Positions 1 to 5,495 of a DNA stretch of 13,822 nt are shown piece after piece. The number at the start of each line of letters is the position of its first letter. Position 1 is the stretch's first letter. Below the pieces are notes generated by a model. That model did no database searches, had not been told where the DNA came from, and saw nothing but the letters and a program-made list of their open reading frames with translations. A program made the position numbers and the translations under genes. Source of the stretch: an uncultured Clostridia bacterium (GTDB lineage Bacteria; Bacillota; Clostridia; Christensenellales; Aristaeellaceae); the NCBI GenBank assembly GCA_946534455.1, contig CAMNCR010000127.1, forward strand, positions 1 through 13,822, written 5' to 3'.

Positions 1-88
1 CCCGCCACTGGCGGTCATCGAATTCTTTCCCCCATCGATGTTTTCACATCTCGGTGCCAAGGGTTCGGGAGCCAGGGAAGACGGACAT

Positions 89-118
89 AAAAAAATTCCA
101 TCCACAAGGGATGGAATT
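89..118 (-). terminator. Intrinsic terminator of the tRNA-Val transcript
   Basis: A perfect 10-bp stem (94-103 pairing with 109-118, 5-nt loop) is followed on the minus strand by a run of T (the A run at 89-95 on the plus strand). It begins 8 nt past the tRNA-Val 3' end, so it closes that transcript. The 88 bases further left hold only a small GC hairpin (2-14) and no supportable gene. Confidence 0.85.
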
Positions 119-125
119 GTTTATG

Positions 126-198
126 TGGTCTGTACTGGACTCGAACCAGTGACCCCATCGATGTGAACGATGTGCTCTACCAACTGAGCCAACAGACC
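126..198 (-). tRNA. tRNA-Val, anticodon CAC
   Basis: The minus strand folds into a complete 73-nt cloverleaf: a 7-bp acceptor stem (GGTCTGT with ACAGACC), D stem GCTC/GAGC, anticodon stem CATCG/CGATG with 7-nt loop TTCACAT, variable loop GGGTC and T stem ACTGG/CCAGT around TTCGAGT. The loop gives anticodon CAC, reading the Val codon GTG. The discriminator base is A and the 3' CCA is not encoded (the next bases are CAT), so a CCA-adding enzyme is needed. It is a solitary tRNA with its own promoter at 326-354 and terminator at 89-118. Confidence 0.95.
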
Positions 199-228
199 AT
201 ATATGTCAACCGATTTTAGAGCTTTGCT

Positions 229-326
229 GTCCGTGTCACATTCGCGGACGCTCAACGCATCGGAAGGGCGTTCAGAGCAATCCCGCACATAGGATCTATG
301 CGCAGCGTTCTTTCGAACAGAAAGAA
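229..326 (-). other. Hairpin-rich leader of the tRNA-Val transcript
   Basis: Between the promoter and the tRNA lie about 120 nt containing four almost contiguous hairpins: 308-326 (7-bp stem, 5-nt loop), 284-304 (9 bp with two wobble pairs, 3-nt loop), 250-278 (GCTC and AACGC arms with a 2-nt bulge) and 229-249 (GTCCG/CGGAC). A tRNA leader is normally short and removed by nucleases. The pairing is seen in the sequence; whether this leader has a function, or is a separate small RNA, is unknown. No coding frame with a ribosome binding site was seen here. Confidence 0.45.
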
Positions 327-354
327 TTCTACCACAAATTCGAAGAAGGGTCAA
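326..354 (-). promoter_or_regulatory. Promoter of tRNA-Val
   Basis: Reading the minus strand, TTGACC (349-354) and TAGAAT (326-331) are separated by exactly 17 bp, a near-consensus vegetative promoter. Transcription should start near 319, about 120 nt before the tRNA. It lies 67 bp beyond the stop codon of the deacetylase gene, so tRNA-Val does not depend on read-through from that gene. Confidence 0.85.
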
Positions 355-420
355 GGGGATTTTTGAAAAAAGGTCGAAACGAATGCTGAAAGGGGTGGGA
401 AGGGCGGAAGAGAAAGCGCA

Positions 421-1044
421 TTAAACGAAGTCGGCGGTCTGGAGAACGTTGGAATACAGCCTGTGACGGCGAGGCTGAATGCCCCGGGCATCGAACAGCT
501 GCCCGCAGGTGACGAGCTGTACGCCGCGGGAGATGAGCTCCGGAACCAGGAAGCGGACGGCTTCCACGGTGTTCGTGTTGCCGGGAGAGTCATGCAGGAG
601 GATGATCTGGCCGTCCCGAACCTGAGAGAGAACGCCGTCGATCCGTGCCTGAACGCTGGTTTCCGGGATCCAGTCCTCACAGCCGGAGCCGCAGATGAAG
701 GTCAGATCCACCTGATCAAAGAGCGTATCGCTGACGGAGATGTAGGGTGGGCGGAAGAAGCGGGGAGCCTGGCCGGTGAGCTCCTGGATGCGCTCCGTGC
801 AGGGCAGGATTTCCGCGTCGATCTGCTCCGGCGTCATGTCCGCCATATGCTGATGAGAGACAGAATGATTGTTGATCTCGCAGCCGAGAGCCAGGGCACG
901 CCGGACGACCCGGGCCGAGTCCGGAGTGATGTTCTGAGCGATGAGAAAAAAGGAGGCAACCGCTCCGTGACGCTCCAGAATATCCAGGATCTGAGGGGTG
1001 ATGGTTGTATTCGGGCCATCGTCAAATGTCAGGGCCATGAGCAT
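421..1044 (-). CDS. Polysaccharide deacetylase family protein (NodB domain)
   Basis: A 207-residue protein that is essentially one NodB (carbohydrate esterase 4) domain, predicted to remove N-acetyl (or O-acetyl) groups from a glycan such as peptidoglycan or chitin-like polymers. All motifs are visible: TFDDGP at residues 6-11 (catalytic base D8, metal ligand D9), HSVSH at 60-64 (metal ligands H60, H64), RFFRPPY at 95-101, DW at 124-125 and LLH at 149-151. The ATG at 1044 is chosen because GGAGG lies 8 nt upstream and a consensus promoter 40-70 nt upstream. The frame is open further upstream (to 1293), but that extension would run through the promoter and is not protein-like. There is no signal peptide or membrane segment, odd for a wall-acting enzyme, so it may act in the cytoplasm or on a soluble precursor. 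The substrate cannot be told from sequence. No clear terminator follows. Confidence 0.88.
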   Translation of the reverse strand: MLMALTFDDGPNTTITPQILDILERHGAVASFFLIAQNITPDSARVVRRALALGCEINNHSVSHQHMADMTPEQIDAEILPCTERIQELTGQAPRFFRPPYISVSDTLFDQVDLTFICGSGCEDWIPETSVQARIDGVLSQVRDGQIILLHDSPGNTNTVEAVRFLVPELISRGVQLVTCGQLFDARGIQPRRHRLYSNVLQTADFV

Positions 1045-1087
1045 GGGAATCGCCTCCGGTGTGCATGAAATATGATCTGTCGAGGGC

Positions 1088-1116
1088 AGTGTAGCAGGGA
1101 GAGAGGAGGAAGTCAA
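1088..1116 (-). promoter_or_regulatory. Promoter of the polysaccharide deacetylase gene
   Basis: On the minus strand TTGACT (1111-1116) and TACACT (1088-1093) are spaced 17 bp. The expected start near 1081 gives a leader of about 37 nt carrying the GGAGG ribosome binding site. The remaining intergenic sequence (1117-1243) is purine-rich on the plus strand and shows no other feature. Confidence 0.8.
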
Positions 1117-1243
1117 GGCAAAGACGGGAGGGGGGTGCGCGGGCGCCGGGGAGAAAAACGGCGCGGAGGAAAAGCGGAACGGGAGACAGGCATGCGGAAA
1201 GCGGCAGGCGAAACGGGCGGGACGCAAAAAAACAGGGGCCGAA

Positions 1244-1272
1244 TGGACACAGTTTCCGGAGTATGATAAAAT
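1244..1272 (+). promoter_or_regulatory. Promoter of the NAGPA/Lgt-like gene pair
   Basis: TGGACA (1244-1249), a 17-bp spacer and TAAAAT (1267-1272); an overlapping TATGAT lies at 1262-1267. Transcription would start around 1279, which coincides with the first in-frame ATG and argues that translation starts further downstream. Confidence 0.7.
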
Positions 1273-1338
1273 AACAAAATGTGGGCCCTTCACGATTCAG
1301 GCGGAGGGAAAAACTCGAAAGAACGGAGAACGGATGCC

Positions 1339-2277
1339 GTGAGAAAGCGCGGAGAGATGAGACGGAAAACGGATCCCGGCAGATGGCGGCGGGCTGCCGC
1401 GCTGCTGCTGATGATCGCCATGATGCCCCTGGCGGCGGGCGCCGAGCCGCTGCCGCTGGATCTGAGCGGGGGAGCGCCGCTGAAGGCGAAATTCGAACAG
1501 AGCGTGAGCGTTTATGAGGATCCGACGATCCGGGTGGAGGTTTTCCGGGTGGACAGCCCGAGAACGGAATGGAACGTCTACTACTACTACGCGCTGATTA
1601 CACTGCAGGACGCGTCTCAGCTGCGCACGGCGCCGGCGGACAACCAGTCCTTCGTCTCCCGGGCCAAGGCGCCCGCGGCGACCATAGCTCGGCGGATGAA
1701 CGCGGTGCTGGCGATCAACGGGGACTACAGCGGTACGGACTTTGGCGGAAAGGAAGACAACTTCATTCTGCGTCAGGGGACGGTGTACCGGGACGCGGTA
1801 TCGGACGCGCTGGATCTGCTGCTGATCGATGAGGACGGAGATTTCCACGTGCTGCCCCGGGGGACGGCTCCTGCCGGCACGGAACTGACAGAGATCGACG
1901 GGAAGCGGGTGTGCAATGCCTTCCAGTTCGGCCCGGCGCTGGTGATCGACGGGGAGAAGGTGCCGGATGAGGCGCTGCTGGATGAATCCCATTCGCCCGC
2001 GCACGCGGAGCCGGGCGGCCGGGCCCAGCGGATGTGCCTTGCGCAGGTGGGACCGCTGCAGTACATGGTGCTGTGCTGCCGCTGGGGGCTGGATCTGGTG
2101 ACGCTGCGGGATCTGGCCATGTCGCTTGCGGACTGCAGGACGGTCTACACGCTGGACGGAGGCAACTCCACGCAGATGATCTTTCTGGGGACCAAGATCA
2201 ACAACGTGAAGAATGATGGGCAGAATGTGCGCCCGATTACGGATATCATTTACTTTGCCAGCGCGGATTTTGACTGA
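1339..2277 (+). CDS. Secreted phosphodiester glycosidase (NAGPA domain) family protein
   Basis: With a GTG start the product has 312 residues. Residues 17-35 form a signal peptide (RR, hydrophobic core, AGA then EP as the likely cleavage site), so it is exported. Residues from about 110 to the end match the family named for N-acetylglucosamine-1-phosphodiester alpha-N-acetylglucosaminidase, also found in bacterial exopolysaccharide and cell-surface proteins: AINGDYSG (125-132), a central region ending near RAQRMCLAQ (228-236) and LDGGNSTQM (272-280), the family's most recognisable motif. It probably hydrolyses a sugar phosphodiester in a surface glycan; the substrate is unknown. Start choice: GTG at 1339 has GGAG 10 nt upstream. 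ATG at 1279 would be leaderless and without a ribosome binding site. ATG at 1357 is also possible (306 residues), but its purine run is too close. The Lgt-like gene follows after 50 bp, so the two are probably co-transcribed. Confidence 0.85.
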   Translation: MRKRGEMRRKTDPGRWRRAAALLLMIAMMPLAAGAEPLPLDLSGGAPLKAKFEQSVSVYEDPTIRVEVFRVDSPRTEWNVYYYYALITLQDASQLRTAPADNQSFVSRAKAPAATIARRMNAVLAINGDYSGTDFGGKEDNFILRQGTVYRDAVSDALDLLLIDEDGDFHVLPRGTAPAGTELTEIDGKRVCNAFQFGPALVIDGEKVPDEALLDESHSPAHAEPGGRAQRMCLAQVGPLQYMVLCCRWGLDLVTLRDLAMSLADCRTVYTLDGGNSTQMIFLGTKINNVKNDGQNVRPITDIIYFASADFD

Positions 2278-2327
2278 GACGCGGGAAACCGCTTCAGAGG
2301 AAAAGCCCGGAGGAGGAAAGAATCACC

Positions 2328-3251
2328 ATGGTACAGATGCCGGCCTATCTGGCCTGGATGGGTGGAAGCCTGGCGCTGAGCTGCCTGATGTATGGGCTGA
2401 TGGCCCGGAAATGCTGGGGCGGCCGGGGAGCTGCGCGGACGGCGCTGTGGACCTGCCTGCTGAGCGGGCTGATGGGGGCGGGCTGCGCCCGGCTGGGCTA
2501 TGTGCTGCTGCGGATCGATATCTTTCCCTGGGGGAACCCGCTGCGGGCGGTCACGGAATGGGATGTGAACACGCTGAGCTATTACGGCGGAGCGGCGGGC
2601 GTCGCGCTGGGAGCGGCGCTGGCGGCCGGGAGCACGGGGAAACCTGTGAAGGAAGCGCTGGGACTGTTTGCTCCCGCCGGGGCGCTTCTGGCCGCGCTGG
2701 CGCGCTTCGGGGAGGGCTTCCTGGGCATGCTGGGCGTGGGCATGTATCTGGAGGACGGCTTTTTCCCGCTGGCCGTGCGCTTCACCTGGGACGGCGAGTG
2801 GTTTGAAAGCTATCTGGCGGTGTTCGTGCTGGAGGGCGTGTTCTCCCTGGCGGCCTGCGCGCTGAGCCTGGTGCACCGGAAGGATTCGGACCGGTTCCGG
2901 AGGACGGTTTTCTATCTGTGCCTGCCCCAGATTCTGCTGGAAAGCCTGCGGATGCAGAGCATTTCCTGGCTGTTTGTGCGGGCTGAGCAGCTGACGTGCT
3001 TCCTGATCTGCGAGGGCATTCTCGTGGCGCTGGCGCTGCAGTCCGGGAGGCGCGGTCCCGGACGGTGGACCGCCCCGGTGATCGGGCTGGCGGTCTGCGC
3101 GGTGGTGATCGTGGGCGAGTTCGCGCTGGACGGCAAAATCAGCCTGGGGGAGCGGGATATACCGCCCCTGGCGATCTACGGCGCCGAAGCGCTGGGGCTG
3201 GCCGCGATGGCCTGGGCGGAGCACCACGAACATCGGATGAGGCTCCGCTGA
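2328..3251 (+). CDS. Lgt-family (prolipoprotein diacylglyceryl transferase-like) membrane protein, degenerate active site
   Basis: A 307-residue polytopic membrane protein with about seven hydrophobic segments, laid out like phosphatidylglycerol-prolipoprotein diacylglyceryl transferase. Landmarks are present in order: ARLGYVL (54-60), SYYGG (84-88) where Lgt has S-F-H-G-G, ARFGEGFLG (125-133) where Lgt has the GR-x-x-NF signature, and QILLESLR (201-208) where Lgt has RF-x-x-E-x-x-R. By this hand alignment to E. coli Lgt, R143 is kept (R126) and so is E243 (E205), but H103 is Tyr86, N146 is Glu129 and R239 is Gln201. It may therefore be a divergent paralogue rather than the housekeeping lipoprotein enzyme. 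The residue mapping is mine and unverified. AGGAGG lies 11 nt before the ATG. Two hairpins (3253-3281, 3298-3334) follow the gene. Confidence 0.72.
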   Translation: MVQMPAYLAWMGGSLALSCLMYGLMARKCWGGRGAARTALWTCLLSGLMGAGCARLGYVLLRIDIFPWGNPLRAVTEWDVNTLSYYGGAAGVALGAALAAGSTGKPVKEALGLFAPAGALLAALARFGEGFLGMLGVGMYLEDGFFPLAVRFTWDGEWFESYLAVFVLEGVFSLAACALSLVHRKDSDRFRRTVFYLCLPQILLESLRMQSISWLFVRAEQLTCFLICEGILVALALQSGRRGPGRWTAPVIGLAVCAVVIVGEFALDGKISLGERDIPPLAIYGAEALGLAAMAWAEHHEHRMRLR

Positions 3252-3252
3252 G

Positions 3253-3281
3253 AAAGGTTCAGAAGCAGGGACGAACCTTTT
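3253..3281 (+). terminator. Hairpin after the Lgt-like gene
   Basis: AAAGGTTC (3253-3260) pairs with GAACCTTT (3273-3280) around a 12-nt loop, 2 nt after the stop codon. The T tract is short (TTTT then G), so it is a weak or partial terminator. Confidence 0.5.
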
Positions 3282-3297
3282 GTGCCGGAAGGCGGAA

Positions 3298-3334
3298 AAA
3301 GCCCCGAAAAAAAGGGGAAAAAGCTTTCTTTTTT
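3298..3334 (+). terminator. Second terminator of the NAGPA/Lgt-like operon
   Basis: AAAGC (3298-3302) pairs with GCTTT (3323-3327), with CCC/GGG pairing inside, followed by CTTTTTT to 3334. It backs up the hairpin just upstream. Its T tract overlaps the weak -35 element of the gyrase promoter. Confidence 0.5.
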
Positions 3335-3353
3335 ACGGAATTTATGATATAAT
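3325..3353 (+). promoter_or_regulatory. Extended -10 promoter of the gyrB-gyrA operon
   Basis: A perfect TATAAT (3348-3353) is preceded by TGA at 3345-3347, an extended -10. The -35 region 17 bp upstream is only TTTCTT (3325-3330), as is usual when an extended -10 compensates. Transcription should start near 3360. No other promoter-like pair is visible before gyrB. Confidence 0.72.
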
Positions 3354-3380
3354 CAATCTGTTCGGAATGCTTGATTTTTC

Positions 3381-3426
3381 AGGGGCGGAGGGCCTTTGCG
3401 AAATGGCCCTGAACCGCCCTTTTTTT
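3381..3426 (+). terminator. Strong terminator-like hairpin inside the gyrB leader
   Basis: An 8-bp outer stem (3381-3388 with 3414-3421, one G-T wobble) and a 5-bp inner stem GGGCC/GGCCC (3390-3394 with 3405-3409) are joined by an asymmetric internal loop and followed by seven T (3420-3426). It has every feature of an intrinsic terminator, yet sits between the gyrase promoter and the gyrB start. It may be an attenuator, or it may end a short RNA of about 65 nt. No upstream antiterminator strand was found. Confidence 0.7.
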
Positions 3427-3472
3427 GAGCTCGGGCGGAGGCCGCCGGACGAGAACGATGAAGAGGTGCAGC

Positions 3473-5437
3473 ATGGCGGAAGAATTGGAAAATCTGGAAA
3501 ACGTGACCGCGGTGACCGCCGATTACGGCGAGGATCAGATACAGGTGCTGGAAGGGCTCGAGGCCGTGCGCAAGCGGCCCGGGATGTACATCGGTTCGAC
3601 GGACGCGCGGGGGTTGCACCACCTGGTGTACGAGATCGTGGATAACTCGGTGGATGAAGCGCTGGCGGGATACTGCCGGGAAATTGACGTGACGCTGAAC
3701 GCGGACGGCAGCGTGACCGTGCGCGACGATGGCCGCGGCTTTCCCGTGGGCATGCATCCGAAGATGCACCGGCCGGCCGTGGAGGTCTGCCTGACGGTGC
3801 TGCACGCGGGAGGCAAGTTCGGCGGCGGGGGCTACAAGGTTTCCGGCGGCCTGCACGGCGTGGGCGCTTCGGTGGTGAACGCGCTGAGCCGTCATTTCAC
3901 GGTGACGGTGTATCAGAACGGGCATATATATCAGCAGGAATATGAACGGGGCAAATATCTGTACGATCTGAAGGTGATCGGTGAAACGGACCGGACCGGC
4001 ACGACGATTCAGTTCTGGCCGGACGTGAAGAGCGAGGAAAACCCGGAAGGCATTTTTGAAACGGGCGAATTTGAATACGACACGCTGCGCACCCGGCTGC
4101 GGGAAATGGCGTTTCTGAACAAGGGCGTGCGCATCATTTTCCGGGACGAGCGGGGAGAAAGCAGGAAGGAAAATGATTTCTGCTATGAAGGCGGCCTGCG
4201 GGAATTTGTGAAGTTCCTGAACCAGCATAAGACGGTGCTGTTTCCGGAGCCGATCTACACCGAGGGCATCAAGGACGGCATTCTGGTGGAAATGGCCATG
4301 CAGTACAACGACAGCTATGCCGAGAATGTCTATTCCTTTGCCAACAATATCGCCACGCCGGACGGAGGTACGCATCTGGTGGGCTTCAATACCGCGCTGA
4401 CCCGGGCGATCAACGACTACGGCCGGCGGTACAAGCTGCTCAAGGATAATGAACCGAACCTCAAGGGCGAGGATGTGCGGGAGAGCCTGACGGCCATCAT
4501 CTCCATCAAGATGGAGGATCCGCAGTTTGAAAGCCAGACGAAGAGCAAGCTGGGCTCCGGACAGGTTCGCGGGGTCGTGGACAGCCTGGTCAGCGAGGAG
4601 CTGAGCACCTACCTGGAGGAGAATCCGTCCGTGGCCAAGGCCATCGTCAGCCGCTGCGTGGACGCGCAGCGGGCCAGGGAGGCGGCGAGGAAGGCCCGGG
4701 AAACCGTACGGCGGAAGACCGTGCTGGAAAGCGGGAGCATGCCGGGCAAGCTGGCGGACTGCTCGGAGCGGGATCCCTCCAAGTGCGAGATTTTCATGGT
4801 GGAGGGAGATTCGGCCGGCGGCAGCGCCAAGGAAGGCAGGGACCGGCATTTCCAGGCGATTCTGCCGCTGCGGGGCAAGATCCTGAATGTGGAGAAGGTC
4901 CGGCTGGACCGGGCGCTGGACAACCAGGAAATCCGGGCGATGATTACGGCCTTCGGCTGCGGATTCGGGGATCAGTTTGACGAGAGCAAGCTGCGGTATC
5001 ACCGGATTGTGTGCATGACGGATGCGGACGTGGACGGAGCCCATATCCGGATTCTGCTGCTGACGTTCTTCTATCGCTTCATGCGGCCGCTGGTGGAGAA
5101 GGGCTATGTGTACGCGGCCATGCCGCCGCTGTACAAGGTGACCAAGGGAAAGACGGAGCGTTACGTCTATGACGACGACGAGCTGCAGCGGCTGCTGGAC
5201 GAAATCGGCCGGGATCCGAAGCCGGAGATTCAGCGCTACAAGGGTCTGGGTGAAATGAGCAGCGAGCAGCTGTGGATGACGACGATGAATCCGGAGACCC
5301 GGTCCATGATGCAGATTACCCCCAGCGACGCCATGGAGGCGGATCGGCTGTTTACGCTGCTGATGGGGGACAGCGTGGAACCCCGGAAGCAGTTCATTCA
5401 GGAGAACAGCGACCTGGTGCGGGATCTGGACGTGTAA
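3473..5437 (+). CDS. gyrB: DNA gyrase subunit B
   Basis: ATPase subunit of the A2B2 type II topoisomerase that introduces negative supercoils. The product has 654 residues, normal for a short (Bacillus-type) GyrB without the proteobacterial insert. The GHKL ATPase domain shows YEIVDNSVDEALAG, with catalytic base E54 and Mg ligand N58, then DDGRGFPV and GGLHGVGASVVNALS. The transducer has SQTKSKLG. The TOPRIM domain shows VEGDSAGG (E444) and DADVDGAH (metal ligands D517, D519, D521), then QRYKGLGEM in the tail. The ATG at 3473 has AGAGG 6 nt upstream; the in-frame ATG at 3458 and a TTG at 3425 lack a good ribosome binding site. gyrA follows after 58 bp. The gyrase box in the gyrA product favours gyrase over topoisomerase IV. 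Expression must pass the leader hairpin at 3381-3426. Confidence 0.96.
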   Translation: MAEELENLENVTAVTADYGEDQIQVLEGLEAVRKRPGMYIGSTDARGLHHLVYEIVDNSVDEALAGYCREIDVTLNADGSVTVRDDGRGFPVGMHPKMHRPAVEVCLTVLHAGGKFGGGGYKVSGGLHGVGASVVNALSRHFTVTVYQNGHIYQQEYERGKYLYDLKVIGETDRTGTTIQFWPDVKSEENPEGIFETGEFEYDTLRTRLREMAFLNKGVRIIFRDERGESRKENDFCYEGGLREFVKFLNQHKTVLFPEPIYTEGIKDGILVEMAMQYNDSYAENVYSFANNIATPDGGTHLVGFNTALTRAINDYGRRYKLLKDNEPNLKGEDVRESLTAIISIKMEDPQFESQTKSKLGSGQVRGVVDSLVSEELSTYLEENPSVAKAIVSRCVDAQRAREAARKARETVRRKTVLESGSMPGKLADCSERDPSKCEIFMVEGDSAGGSAKEGRDRHFQAILPLRGKILNVEKVRLDRALDNQEIRAMITAFGCGFGDQFDESKLRYHRIVCMTDADVDGAHIRILLLTFFYRFMRPLVEKGYVYAAMPPLYKVTKGKTERYVYDDDELQRLLDEIGRDPKPEIQRYKGLGEMSSEQLWMTTMNPETRSMMQITPSDAMEADRLFTLLMGDSVEPRKQFIQENSDLVRDLDV

Positions 5438-5495
5438 GCGGACAAAGGCCGTGAGCCGATGCAGAGGAAATAGACAGAAATAACGAGGAAACGAT

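Noticed and set aside
1..18. Possible start of a minus-strand gene (ATG at 16-18 preceded by GGGGGAAAG) running off the left edge
   Set aside because: Only six codons are visible and the purine run is a poor ribosome binding site; nothing about a product can be said.
1..88. Open plus-strand frame reaching TAA at 88-90
   Set aside because: About 29 codons of non-recognisable protein at the window edge, with no start in view; cannot be told from chance.
1192..1266. 24-codon plus-strand ORF (ATG 1192 after GGGAGA)
   Set aside because: Low-complexity composition, overlaps the NAGPA promoter, no recognisable peptide.
1045..1293. Upstream extension of the deacetylase reading frame (290-residue version)
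   Set aside because: It would be translated across a consensus promoter, and a good ribosome binding site marks the ATG at 1044.
3367..3645. Possible leader peptide ORF starting MLDFSG in the gyrB leader
   Set aside because: No ribosome binding site before its ATG, and the frame runs on into gyrB out of frame, unlike a regulatory leader peptide.
3353..5044. Very long minus-strand frames opposite gyrB and gyrA (563 and 787 codons)
   Set aside because: Composition is His/Arg/Pro/Ala-rich, as expected for the antisense of GC-rich coding sequence; no ribosome binding sites or domains.
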